NCBI GenBank assembly: GCA_049487715.1
Contig: CP150579.1
Location: forward strand, 372,001 to 436,000
DNA: 64,000 bases
Direction: 5' to 3'
DNA from: Pycnococcus provasolii
Taxonomy: Eukaryota; Chlorophyta; Pseudoscourfieldiophyceae; Pseudoscourfieldiales
The notes beneath the pieces are model-generated. The model was not told the DNA's origin, made no database searches, and saw nothing but the letters and a program-made list of their open reading frames with translations. Position numbers and translations under genes: made by a program. Positions 39,205 to 48,970 of the stretch are shown in pieces; the stretch's first letter is position 1, and each line of letters opens with the position of its first letter.

Positions 39205-39882
39205 ATGCTCGCTGCCGGAAAGACGTTCAAGCCCACCGCCGCCAAGGCCGCCGTGTCCTCGCGCCGCTCCATGAAGGTGCGTGCCGGAGGCGACTACGGC
39301 TGGTACCCCGAGCCGGGCACCTACCCCGGCTCCGGAGAGGAGGCCCCCGTCGCGTACGACGGAGATGCCAAGCTCGCGGAGCGCGAGATCATCCACGGAC
39401 GCTTCGCCATGCTCGGCCTCACGGGCGCGTGGGCGTCTGAGGTTGGCACGGGTATCCCGTGGTTCGAGGCGGGAGCGCTCTGCACGCCCTCGGACTGCAC
39501 GGCCATCGCCGACAAGTTCCCGGGTGCCATCTACCCGCTCGCCCCCCCGGACAGCGGCTTCCCGAGCTTCTTCAACGTGCTCGCGATCGAGGTGATCTTC
39601 TTCGGATCCGCGGAGGCGTACCGCACGGGCGTGCTTGACCCCGTGTTCGACGAGCTCTCCGTCGGCGACGCGTACCCGGGTGGCCGCTTCGACCCCATCG
39701 GCCTCGCGGCGGACCCCTCCATCTTCGAGGAGCTCAAGGTGAAGGAGCTCAAGCACGCTCGCCTCGCTATGCTCGGCTGGTCGGGCTGCCTCGTGCAGTA
39801 CCCGGCGACGGGCAAGGGACCGCTCGTCAACTGGGCGGAGCACGTCGCGGACCCCTTCGGCCCCACGTACGCGTGGTCGTAA
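39205..39882 (+). CDS. chlorophyll a/b-binding light-harvesting protein, copy E
   Basis: The same 225 residues, plus strand, divergent from copy D. Markers: Arg26 CGT, Gly29 GGC, Gly142 GGC, a combination seen in no other copy. Private silent changes include GGT in PGGRF (others GGC) and GCT in LAMLGW of helix 3. The 5' flank matches D for about 90 bp. The AATGCACACTC just after the stop matches C. Thus different parts of this copy resemble different siblings, as expected from conversion among the family. Function as for copy A. Confidence 0.95.
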   Translation: MLAAGKTFKPTAAKAAVSSRRSMKVRAGGDYGWYPEPGTYPGSGEEAPVAYDGDAKLAEREIIHGRFAMLGLTGAWASEVGTGIPWFEAGALCTPSDCTAIADKFPGAIYPLAPPDSGFPSFFNVLAIEVIFFGSAEAYRTGVLDPVFDELSVGDAYPGGRFDPIGLAADPSIFEELKVKELKHARLAMLGWSGCLVQYPATGKGPLVNWAEHVADPFGPTYAWS

Positions 39883-40341
39883 ATGCACACTCAAATAACA
39901 CATGTTTTCTTGTAAATCATCTGAGTGCTTTTCCTTGTGCTAAAAACAAGTCGACCCCTCTTCACGTGAAACAACACGGCACTTCACTTATCTATAGCGT
40001 CTATGCCCGAGCTGATGTCCCTATCCTATCCCTATTGTGGTACACCACCTGTGAGACACGTGCATCAGACACGTGCCTGGCTGCTAGGTCGGGGTGGAGT
40101 CCGTTGTTTGGAGCCGAAATTCCGGATGCCCTTTGATTCTGCCGATGCTTTTGCCCGACCTTTCCCCCGGCCAAAAAGATAAAAAGATTGATCAATCGAC
40201 CCCCCGTTGTATTTGCCCGACCATGCAATCCGAAAGATCCCCGTCTGCCGTGCTTTGCGCCCCCCTCGCCCGCCTCGCCGCGAAGCCGGGCCCCCGCAGC
40301 ACACGCGCATCCCCCTTCATTCTACACTCCAACTAACAAAC
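39883..40341. other. spacer between antenna copies E and F
   Basis: Presumed 3' UTR of copy E and promoter of copy F. Nearer copy F it becomes C-rich (CCCCCCTCGCCCGCC) and ends in CTTCATTCTACACTCCAACT before the ATG. No gene seen. Confidence 0.5.
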
Positions 40342-41019
40342 ATGCTCGCTGCCGGAAAGACGTTCAAGCCCACCGCCGCCAAGGCCGCCGTGTCCTCGCG
40401 CCGCTCCATGAAGGTGCGTGCCGGAGGTGACTACGGCTGGTACCCCGAGCCGGGCACCTACCCCGGCTCCGGAGAGGAGGCCCCCGTCGCGTACGACGGA
40501 GATGCCAAGCTCGCGGAGCGCGAGATCATCCACGGACGCTTCGCCATGCTCGGCCTCACGGGCGCGTGGGCGTCTGAGGTTGGCACGGGTATCCCGTGGT
40601 TCGAGGCGGGAGCGCTCTGCACGCCCTCGGACTGCACGGCCATCGCCGACAAGTTCCCGGGTGCCATCTACCCGCTCGCCCCCCCGGACAGCGGCTTCCC
40701 GAGCTTCTTCAACGTGCTCGCGATCGAGGTGATCTTCTTCGGATCCGCGGAGGCGTACCGCACGGGCGTGCTTGACCCCGTGTTCGACGAGCTCTCCGTC
40801 GGCGACGCGTACCCGGGCGGCCGCTTCGACCCCATCGGCCTCGCGGCGGACCCCTCCATCTTCGAGGAGCTCAAGGTGAAGGAGCTCAAGCACGCTCGCC
40901 TCGCCATGCTCGGCTGGTCGGGCTGCCTCGTGCAGTACCCGGCGACGGGCAAGGGGCCGCTCGTCAACTGGGCGGAGCACGTCGCGGACCCCTTCGGCCC
41001 CACGTACGCGTGGTCGTAA
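40342..41019 (+). CDS. chlorophyll a/b-binding light-harvesting protein, copy F
   Basis: The sixth copy of the 225-residue antenna protein, plus strand and tandem to copy E. Markers: Arg26 CGT, Gly29 GGT, Gly142 GGC, with a private GGG at KGP in the ATGKGPLVNW segment. The leader (TTCATTCTACACTCCAAC) is related to but distinct from that of copies B and C. TGTAA, the usual green-algal polyadenylation motif, lies about a dozen bases after the stop (GATTGTAACG), which may mark its 3' end. The family assignment rests on the same ExxHxR pairs as copy A. Confidence 0.95.
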   Translation: MLAAGKTFKPTAAKAAVSSRRSMKVRAGGDYGWYPEPGTYPGSGEEAPVAYDGDAKLAEREIIHGRFAMLGLTGAWASEVGTGIPWFEAGALCTPSDCTAIADKFPGAIYPLAPPDSGFPSFFNVLAIEVIFFGSAEAYRTGVLDPVFDELSVGDAYPGGRFDPIGLAADPSIFEELKVKELKHARLAMLGWSGCLVQYPATGKGPLVNWAEHVADPFGPTYAWS

Positions 41020-41852
41020 ACGCACATGATTGTAACGCAACGCTAACTTTGACAATAGAGTTTCACTGTTGATATACGTTTCTTCGTTGCGTTTGTGTTG
41101 TTCGCAGGTTGTAGGTTGTGCGTGAACCTGGTGAATGCTTGAAGTTGCTGACATGTTGTTATCTAACGTCGTGGAGTCGTGGACACCTCTGTTGTTCGGT
41201 TGTGAACAAGTCGTGAACAAGCCAAGGCACGGCGTGTTGTCGAGGACAAGGCGAAACCCATCCCCGAAATCAACGAAGAAGACAAGCACGACTGCAAGTA
41301 AAAGAAACTAAGAAAGCGACGCAAACAAGGCGTTACCCATGGACATCTGCGTTCGAGCTTTTCAAGTTCGTCCTTGGATCCTACCACAGTTTTTGCAAGC
41401 TCAGAGAGGTGGTCAAGACGGAATGAAGACGGAGTGAAGAGGCGATTGGCGTTTGCGACTTGCGAGCAACTGGACAAGGATTAAAATAGAAAAGGAGGAA
41501 GGATAAAATAGGACATGGACCTAGCGGTGGTTGTGCGTGGGCGGTCGAGGTGGCCGGTTGTAAGGCATGGACCAGGCGGTGGAGCTCGCCACTGTACAGG
41601 GCCGTTGTGCATCTGCAAGCTCGGATCGCGACCTGTAGACTCGCTTCAGCCGTCCCCGTTGAGCCGCCCAGTTATCGAGCGCCAGGCGCCGACCTTTGAA
41701 TCCTCCCAAGACAGGCAGTACGCCCTGGTTTCCCACCACTACGCCCCGTCTCTTCTCCATCATATTTGAATCAAATGTTACTCCAATTGTATGCTATAAA
41801 CATAGACTAGGAAATAAATATCATGTTGTTGTTCTCACAGCCATCCACATAT
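41020..41852. other. spacer without visible gene
   Basis: Open frames here are short and without recognisable domains. It likely contains the 3' UTR of antenna copy F and of the F-box gene. No repeats of note. Confidence 0.5.
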
Positions 41853-44576
41853 TTAACGATAGTTCCAGTGCCTAATCCCGTGACTAACCGTTTGAAATTG
41901 ATTAATTTCAGCACCGTCATCGGCGTCACCGGCGTCGCCCTTCCAGTGGAGACTTTCCAAATACAAGAGCAAGTCCTCGCTGTTAGTAAACACCACGTTA
42001 GGTAGAGTCTCCTCAGCCGTGCCGTGCACGAAGCGCATCTGCAGGCTGTCAACCGCAAATGGGATAAGTTTCGTTCTCTTAAATGCAGATACGTCCGCGC
42101 GCACCTGACGGGCGCCATCGCCGTCTCCCTCGGCATTCGACTGGTTGCTCCAATACGACGTAAGGCGTGGCAACCAGCCAGGCGAAAGCTCTGGCTGGAT
42201 CGTCTCGCTGGGCCGTCGTTGTCCGTGACGGTGACTGTGGTTGCGGCCACCGGAAGGTGGAATGTCGTCGTGAGCCTCTTCGTCACCTTCACAATCATCT
42301 TCACCACCACCACCACTGTCGTCGCAACGCACGTGCATTGTCACCCAGAACGAAACAGCCTGGTACTGACGCATGCCCAGCAGTGCCCATCCGATGACGC
42401 TTGATAAGCTTCCATTCGACGCAGGGAAGAGGTCGCTCACAAAGTCAACCTCGCATCGACCTGGATTGCGCAACTCGAAGCTTGACGTGCCTTCGTTAAT
42501 GCTACGGAGCATTTCGTTGTCGTCGTCGCTGTCAGTGAGACCATCGCCACGACGATTCGTAGACACCCAGTCGTACGTTGGACACACCTCGTTTACCGCC
42601 GCATCCATGATCAGCACGCTCTTTCCCGTTGACCTGTCGACAAGATGAGCAACTAGACTCAACTGACCCTCAGCCTCGAGGTCCAGCATCTGCCCAAGGG
42701 CATAGTCCACAGGACTGGCCATCCCGTATAGAGCGCGTTCGCTCGCACTTCGGCTTGTCCAACGCGTGCGATAGGAAAGCGTCTCGTTGTTTGCGTTGCG
42801 GCGACGAGGTACGAAGTCGTCGTCGTCGCCGACGACAACACCCTCGTTCTCCTCATCCTCCACGTCCTCGTCCTCGTCATCCTCCTCCTCAATTGACGTG
42901 GGCACGTTATTACCTCCGCTGTTGTCGTGCTCCTCGCTGTCCGAACTATCCAAACCGCTCAGCAAGTCATTCGTAAGCTGACGAAGACCTCGACGAACTT
43001 CATCGGCAACCTCGCTGGCAAGCAACCTGGCAGTGTTCTCATTGCCATTGCTGTTGTCGTCGTCGGCTGCAGTGGCAGTGGCGGCAGCAGCATCGTTGTT
43101 GTTGTTGTCGTCGTCGTTGTTGTTGTCTGCCTCAACAACATCTGCGACGCCGCCTTCGTCGCCGTGGCCAGATTCACCGCCTACATGCTGGGGTTGTGAT
43201 GCATGTGCCGCATCGACGTACAGAGGATTACGTGCATACAAGCGTAGGCCCGCACGTTGAGGTCTCACCGCCTCAGCTGCAACTCCCGGGGGTACAGGAA
43301 AGCCAAGGAAACCATTGCCTCTTCCTTCACTGCTGCCAACGCGATCATCATGATTAGCAGCAGCAGCGGCGGCGGCGGCGGCGGCAGCCGGAGCAGCCTG
43401 GTCGAATCTGCTCGTCGTCGGCGACTGGCCGATGATCGCGTTGGGAGACAGACGAAAGCTCAATCCACCTGCGTCAGGGGCTGATGATGAATCCGTCGGA
43501 TACCATCCTGGTGGCGAGGAGCGGCGTGGTATGTTCTCATAGTCTTCATGATCCACATCGTCAGGGTCGGGGAGGTCCTCATTCACGTTTGGTGGCTGCA
43601 CCCCGACTTCGTTCTCGTCGTCGTCTTGACTCTCGTCGCCTTCCATCTCCTCCGCTTCTGCACGTCGTCTCTCTCTCACGTTGGTCAGCCCAGCTGGAGC
43701 GGCGCCCGTTCCGAGCAGAGCCCTGAGCTGTGTTGTCGCCAGCTCGGCGATGCGATTTCGGCCATGGGCCGCGTCGTCAGCATCTTGCCACAGCTCGACG
43801 ACGAGAAAGAGGTCGTCGACGCGAAGACGTGGGGTTGTTCCGAGCGGCGTGCCAATTTTGTCGCCACCGAATGGCAAGCCCTGCTGTAAACTTTGGTGCA
43901 TGCCACGAACAATCCGTGCGCTCAGGCTGTCGCGTCTTCTCGCCGTTGGCGGTGGTGCACTGGGCCCCGCCGCCTGCTGCTGCTCGCGTGGCTGCGTTCG
44001 AGGTGCAGAAAGCGAAGGTGATGAGGTAGTGGTCGCAGGCGCTGTTTGCGGTGCGACAGTCCCGCGCGTGTTTTCGTTGTTCATTCTGGCATCAGCCTCC
44101 GCAAGTGCCGCCGCGGTGGCTGGTCTTTCCCTTGCAAGCGCTGCCCGCCATGCGGCTCCGTCGTCTCTGTCAACCATTGCTCTCCAGCTTCGGCAGACTG
44201 CGCTTGCGTTTGCGAGATCTGTTGTGGCGAATACGTTAGCCATTGCGATGGCAATTGCGTCGTCGCGTCGTGCCCCCTGTTTGTCGTCATCGTTTGTTCC
44301 GAATGCGTCGTGATCCTCAGTGTTGTCGTGGTTGCTTGACCTTTTCCCGTCAACGTCAACTTCATTGTCGGCGTGCAAGCACCTTCTTTTGTTCGGCGCA
44401 AGGTCAGGCCGCCTTAAGGTATTTACATTTGGAGACAAATTGGGCGAGGCCGGCCCAATGTGTGGTTGTGGCCTTGAGGAGGCCAACGAGGGAGGATCCG
44501 TATGAGTGATGCATCCTTGTGCATACCGTGTGCGGGACCCTATGGGACCATCAGCCACAGTATTGCGAGACGCCAT
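41853..44576 (-). CDS. F-box-like protein with long low-complexity insert
   Basis: A 907-residue intronless frame from ATG 44576. Residues about 105-165 hold an F-box-like helix set: IAMANVFATTDLANASAVCRSW, RAMVDRDDGAAW and ALARERPATAAALAEA. In SCF ubiquitin ligases this domain binds Skp1. The middle (about 250-600) is disordered: Ala, Asp, Asn and Glu runs encoded by GAC, AAC and GCC repeats. The C-terminal 280 residues are ordered, with LDLEAEGQLSLVAHLVDRST, MDAAVNEVCPTYDWVST, SSVIGWALLGMRQYQAVSFW and TNSEDLLLYLESLHWKGD. That part resembles the substrate-side domain of uncharacterised algal and plant F-box proteins. The substrate is unknown. Confidence 0.72.
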   Translation of the reverse strand: MASRNTVADGPIGSRTRYAQGCITHTDPPSLASSRPQPHIGPASPNLSPNVNTLRRPDLAPNKRRCLHADNEVDVDGKRSSNHDNTEDHDAFGTNDDDKQGARRDDAIAIAMANVFATTDLANASAVCRSWRAMVDRDDGAAWRAALARERPATAAALAEADARMNNENTRGTVAPQTAPATTTSSPSLSAPRTQPREQQQAAGPSAPPPTARRRDSLSARIVRGMHQSLQQGLPFGGDKIGTPLGTTPRLRVDDLFLVVELWQDADDAAHGRNRIAELATTQLRALLGTGAAPAGLTNVRERRRAEAEEMEGDESQDDDENEVGVQPPNVNEDLPDPDDVDHEDYENIPRRSSPPGWYPTDSSSAPDAGGLSFRLSPNAIIGQSPTTSRFDQAAPAAAAAAAAAAANHDDRVGSSEGRGNGFLGFPVPPGVAAEAVRPQRAGLRLYARNPLYVDAAHASQPQHVGGESGHGDEGGVADVVEADNNNDDDNNNNDAAAATATAADDDNSNGNENTARLLASEVADEVRRGLRQLTNDLLSGLDSSDSEEHDNSGGNNVPTSIEEEDDEDEDVEDEENEGVVVGDDDDFVPRRRNANNETLSYRTRWTSRSASERALYGMASPVDYALGQMLDLEAEGQLSLVAHLVDRSTGKSVLIMDAAVNEVCPTYDWVSTNRRGDGLTDSDDDNEMLRSINEGTSSFELRNPGRCEVDFVSDLFPASNGSLSSVIGWALLGMRQYQAVSFWVTMHVRCDDSGGGGEDDCEGDEEAHDDIPPSGGRNHSHRHGQRRPSETIQPELSPGWLPRLTSYWSNQSNAEGDGDGARQVRADVSAFKRTKLIPFAVDSLQMRFVHGTAEETLPNVVFTNSEDLLLYLESLHWKGDAGDADDGAEINQFQTVSHGIRHWNYR

Positions 44577-45084
44577 ATATTTGTCGTACAGTACAGGGCT
44601 GAGCGATTGGTAAAGTACCTACTTATGACAAAAAAAAGGAGGTGGATGCGAATCGCAAGACTGATATCAGGGTGATGGGGAAGGGAATGGCGGCGGCGCG
44701 TTTCGTATCGTAAATACATAAGGTTACGGTAGGGGCAACTTTGAGAGGGGTAGTTCGGGGTTTGGGTTTGGGGGTTTGGTTTTGGGGGTTTGGTTTTGGG
44801 GACTTGGTGCGAACCCCCAACTCTATAGTCCCCTATGGTTTCCCCCAGGCTGCCAGCTGGGTCTCCCTTCCCTGGGTCGGATGATCCGTCATGTTCGCCA
44901 TACATGTTGCCGAAAGTTGCTTGGTTTCGGTGAAATTGTTGTGCCTAGTCTATGGTAGGGTACCTCTACTGTATAGACTATGTAAGAAGTGTTACACTCT
45001 TCTTGAAGGCTGCCGACATTTTGTTTTTGTGGTTTTGCTTTTATTTCAGGTTCAGATTATTTATATCACGTACTCTAGGAATAG
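44577..45084. other. spacer with GGTTTGGTTTTGGGG repeats
   Basis: Promoter side of the F-box gene and 3' side of the next gene. Holds G/T-rich tandem units of GGGGGTTTGGTTTT near 44766-44806. No gene seen. Confidence 0.5.
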
Positions 45085-45657
45085 TTAGCGTAGCTTTCCC
45101 ATCTCCGTGTACCCGTTGAACTCGATCCCCTTCTCCGCGAGTCGCTCCTTGAGCATGACGTACCGCTTCTGGTACTGCACATTGTCGACGTCCGGGATCG
45201 TCCCGTCCAGGCCCTCCTCATTGCACCTCTGCTCGGCGAGTTTCCAGCATATGCGCATGGCGACGACGCCGTATCTCTTGGATGGCGTGTTGAACCACTC
45301 CGCGCCTGGCTGCGTCTTGGCCAGTTCTTTCACCTCTGCCGCGGTGGGAACGTCACTGCAGTCGATGCCTAGTTTCTCCTCCGCGATGATTCTGTGCTTT
45401 TCGAGTTTATTTTCCATGACGGGTATACCTGCGCCTGTGATGGCTAATAGCGAGACGGGGATCGCGAGTCCGGCTTGCGTTCCCGAGTCGGACAGGTCGA
45501 CGCTTGCGAATGTGCTAGAAATTTGGCTGATCATGGTATCGAAGCCGGCGGACACCTTCACTGTGCGACGCAAGGGACCCGTGCGGCGATGACTACGAAC
45601 ATGAGCACTGTGGCATTGATGCCGGCACAGGTTCTTGGAGGTACACGACGACAGCAT
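45085..45657 (-). CDS. probable plastid-targeted protein of unknown function
   Basis: The start at ATG 45657 gives 190 residues. It opens with a Ser/Arg/His-rich leader typical of plastid transit peptides (MLSSCTSKNLCRHQCHSAHV), then KVSAGFDTMISQIS. A single hydrophobic segment follows (AGLAIPVSLLAITGAGIPVM, about residues 65-85). The C-terminal domain is soluble: EKLGIDCSDVPTAAEVKE, AEWFNTPSKRYGVVAMRICW and NEEGLDGTIPDVDNVQYQKR. The frame is open far upstream, but that part is Pro/Arg-rich and lacks the character of a leader. I do not recognise the family. A thylakoid or envelope membrane protein is inferred from leader plus one membrane segment. Confidence 0.6.
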   Translation of the reverse strand: MLSSCTSKNLCRHQCHSAHVRSHRRTGPLRRTVKVSAGFDTMISQISSTFASVDLSDSGTQAGLAIPVSLLAITGAGIPVMENKLEKHRIIAEEKLGIDCSDVPTAAEVKELAKTQPGAEWFNTPSKRYGVVAMRICWKLAEQRCNEEGLDGTIPDVDNVQYQKRYVMLKERLAEKGIEFNGYTEMGKLR

Positions 45658-46845
45658 GGCTCGGTGGAATAGAATGCTGCGTGATATCGGCTGATCTTGG
45701 GGCCCAGTAATAATAACGGGGCGCAGCGCAGCACGGCAGAAGAAGAAGTATCTCGGAAGATACCGGACCCGTGGTGGGGGAAGCCCAGGCTGCCAGGGAG
45801 GGGGAAAAACAGTTCCGTGGTTCCAAATGCGACCAAATGCCTGGACTGAATGGGGATCCATCATACAATCGGCATCCATGATCCATGGCCGTTGAGGAAC
45901 CTGGCACTTGCGGGTGCTACCTTTATTGGCGATTTGGCGGCCCCTTCCATGGAGTGTCTTCTCCATGGAGCGGTGATGGCCCCAGTTCTCAGGACTTGTC
46001 ACAAGCTTGCGAGTTTGACTATCTTACGGTAGTTGAGACGTGGTCCATGGTGGACCCAACCCTTGCAGCCTGCCTGTTTGTGCACGTGGTATTGGTAAAG
46101 AATTCAAGAACGAGTCGACCTCAGGCACGTGGTCAAGGAAGGTCTACCTTTAAGGGGAAGGATTTCAGGCCACCTTGTTCTTTTCCAGGCCGTGTCTCAG
46201 GCACTCTTTTCAAGAGCGTGCTTAACCTTAGTAACTAACCTTAAATTAAAATTTACCATACCCGGGTAGGAAAAGCTTCTTAAGAGTGGTGGTCATCAGC
46301 CTTATTATAGCTGGTGATAGCCTTATGTATGATCCGTCATCTCTGAAGGTCATTCCAGAGTTCAACTGTTCAAGAGGGAGACAACATGTTGAACAGGTAA
46401 GTAAAAGTTTACCTGGTCAAAAGTCTCTCTATTGGAGGAACACGTGTTGTTTCTTCCCGCCAGGCGCCAGGATCCTGCTTCCACCTCTTGGGCAACCTAC
46501 TGTAACTCAGCCTCTCTCTCTCAGCCTCTCTCAGCTGGTCTCGTCTCTCGGGAAGAAGAAAGCCCCTGGAGGGAAACGCGATTTTAATCGGCGAGGTTCA
46601 AACGAGGCTCTTGCAAGACGTGCGTGCGTGTTTCAGTTCGGATGATTTAACTTCATTTCCCCATTTCAAACCCACATTTTAGTTCCAAATCCCAAGTAGT
46701 TCTAGTTCTGGCTGTCGTCTGGGGGGTGCCGTCACTTCAGTTCATTTCAGTTCAATTTAAGTTCAGTTCAGTTGGCCTTAACGTTGCGCTCTTGTTGCCT
46801 TGCGTGGTTTTGATTTCGATTTTGATAGTTCATCACCTCGACGTT
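45658..46845. other. gene-poor spacer
   Basis: Open frames are short and lack domains. There are local repeats such as CAGCCTCTCTCTCTCAGCCTC near 46509-46531 and TTCAGTTCA units near 46737-46770. The left end presumably carries the promoter of the plastid-leader gene. Confidence 0.5.
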
Positions 46846-47530
46846 ATGTCTCGTCATCATCATGAAAATCAAACCTCCTCGGCACCACGTGATGCCCGTG
46901 ACAATGCCTCCTTCCTCTTGAAATCTGGCGACAACTTCTCAAAAAGAAGAAGGTTTGACGACATCCTCCCTTGAGTGTCCTTGTGGTGACTCAACGCAAG
47001 CAGTAAGGCACTTGGCCTTTGCCAGCAAACAGAATGATACGAATGATAATAATTCCCTTAAGAAAGATAGGAACGAGGAAGAACGCCTCAACCTATCGCT
47101 GAGCTCCATGAGCATCGCGACGCCGCCGCGTCTCTCGGAAACGCCGTCACCAACGCCTTCAACAGCCCCGCCCAACTCTGCGAACCACGAATTTAAGATA
47201 AACGCACCTGCACAGCCAACAACAACAACAACAACAATAACAACAACCTCTGCCGAAGAAAGTCCGGCCGCTGCCTTGTGCGAGACGCCGCGCAGCTCTG
47301 ACGACAGCACAACAACCACACCGCCAACAGCACTCCTACCAATGCAAGCCGCGTCAGACCGAACCTATGCCGTCGAAAACGCACCACGCAAAGCCATCAA
47401 CTGCCGAAGTCGACTCACGGACGAAATCAAACAAAGTCAAACTTCAATCGTGCGAAACCTATTAAGGGACATGAACGCTGTGGCACCCACGACGACGACA
47501 CCAACCAAGTCGCCTGCAACAAACACCTAA
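46846..47530 (+). CDS. putative Thr/Ser-rich protein, split between two frames
   Basis: ATG 46846 opens MSRHHHENQTSSAPRDARDN and stops at 46974. A longer frame (about 46958-47530, no ATG of its own) carries ECPCGDSTQAVRHLAFASKQ, a helical NLSLSSMSIATPP region, Thr/Pro runs and a C-terminal ITDE-like amphipathic stretch (CRSRLTDEIKQSQTSIVRNL). The two frames overlap by a few bases at 46957-46974, so a short intron or a one-base frameshift is needed to join them. No domain is recognised. Its stop lies 47 bp from the end of the convergent cyclin gene. Whether it is a real gene is uncertain; the high Thr, Ser and Pro content suggests a disordered protein. Confidence 0.35.
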
Positions 47531-47577
47531 AACGTTACCAAAAACACAAACTTTTATTACATACAATACATTCCATC

Positions 47578-48705
47578 TTACAAAGCTGTCGTCGGAGGCG
47601 GCACCAACGCACCGAGCGCATTCGCGAGCGCGTCGCGGCACACGCTCGTGCGAAGTGCGGCAGCGTCGCCCTCGTAGTAGTCGAGCATGTGACGCGCGAA
47701 GGGCGCAAAGTCGTCCACCGAAATCCCCTCAAGCTGCTCAAAACGCGGCATGGCTTCGCGGAGAACCTCGGACGCCGCCGCGTCAGATGGACTCCCTCGC
47801 ATCGCCGTCGACGACGATGTGCTGCACGCGGAAGCGCACGCAAGAAATGCGGCACCAAGAGCAAGCACGTGCGGCGGCTCCATCAGGCAAACGTCGCAGC
47901 GGTAAGAGTCGCTGAGGACGCCGTACACACGCAGAGCTCCCTCGCCCTCGGGAGGTATGCCAAGCGCATGTAAATACGAAGGCAGCGCGCGCAGAGGGTG
48001 GTGCACGATAAGGTAGGCTTCGAGCTGCTTGAGGACAACCATCTCCGCACGCAGAAGTTCGTTGACACCCGGAGGCTGCAGCAGAACCTGGCAAGCGGCG
48101 TCCTGCGAGGCTGCTGCCCCCGCCGCCGTCGGCGGCGCCGGTGGCTTCGAAGCCTGCGCGTCGTCATCCGCCGCCGTTCCGTTCGCGTGAGAAGACGCCG
48201 CCGCCGCCGCCGCGGCCGCCGCCGTGACTACTCCGTCGATGTCACCCGCCGCCGCCGTGGTCCTTTCGCCGGCGTTCGTCGTCGCATCACCCAAAGCGCC
48301 GTTCCACGCCCGCCCCCAGTTTGCAACCTCAGAAGGTGTCTGCTGCGAAATCTTCTTTGCGAAGTACGCCACCAGCTTCGCCTGCACGGGGCACTCCTCG
48401 ACTTTCGACGCGAGGTAGAGGCACGCGGGCGCGATTGTGCGTGGGTCGTCGGTGCTGAATGATCTGTGCAGGTAAAATCTTCTCAGGTAGACGATGGATG
48501 TGAAGACGACGCGAGCGCGCACCTTGCAGAGTCGCCCCAGCTCGAAGAGGTAGCTGGCGTAGAATGCGCGGAGGCGGCGCAGGGTGGGTTGCGACACCAC
48601 GGGGTTGAGCGTCGCGCTGTTCGCGTCGTGCCTGTTGGACGCGTGTATCTCCGCCGCCGTGAACAGCAGCCGACTGTGCGACGACGTCCAGAAACTCGAC
48701 GCCAT
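47578..48705 (-). CDS. CycC: cyclin C-like cyclin (Mediator kinase module)
   Basis: A 375-residue frame whose start, MASSFWTSSHSRLLFT, matches the cyclin C N-terminal signature (FWxSSH). The first cyclin box follows: VVFTSIVYLRRFYLHRSFST, PRTIAPACLYLASKVEE and AKLVAYFAKKI. The next conserved part, EMVVLKQLEAYLIVHHPLRAL, is separated from it by about 85 extra residues rich in Ala, Thr and Gly (poly-Ala encoded near 48190-48225). The second cyclin fold, SYRCDVCLMEPPHVLALGAA, ends near residue 350. Cyclin C pairs with CDK8 to regulate RNA polymerase II through Mediator. The insertion lies between cyclin-box helices and is probably a surface loop. Confidence 0.88.
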   Translation of the reverse strand: MASSFWTSSHSRLLFTAAEIHASNRHDANSATLNPVVSQPTLRRLRAFYASYLFELGRLCKVRARVVFTSIVYLRRFYLHRSFSTDDPRTIAPACLYLASKVEECPVQAKLVAYFAKKISQQTPSEVANWGRAWNGALGDATTNAGERTTAAAGDIDGVVTAAAAAAAAASSHANGTAADDDAQASKPPAPPTAAGAAASQDAACQVLLQPPGVNELLRAEMVVLKQLEAYLIVHHPLRALPSYLHALGIPPEGEGALRVYGVLSDSYRCDVCLMEPPHVLALGAAFLACASACSTSSSTAMRGSPSDAAASEVLREAMPRFEQLEGISVDDFAPFARHMLDYYEGDAAALRTSVCRDALANALGALVPPPTTAL

Positions 48706-48970
48706 GGAGCGGAACGAAGATTCAGATGGAGAGAGAAGAGGATAGGGTCTCTACGTACCCGGGTAGGGCCAGGGGGGAAATCTTTTCCACAAACCCCGAA
48801 TAATCGATTAGGGGAGGACTGGGGTGGGTTTCGGTTTCTCTCGAGAGCTCGTTGGTTCCTTAAACTTGGTTACGATAGTTACATGTTGCCAGTGGATGAG
48901 ACGAAACCGTCAGGCCTGGTCTCCTAAGCGTTGATTGAAAGAGGTGGCGGACGAACAGGAACGCGGCGGG

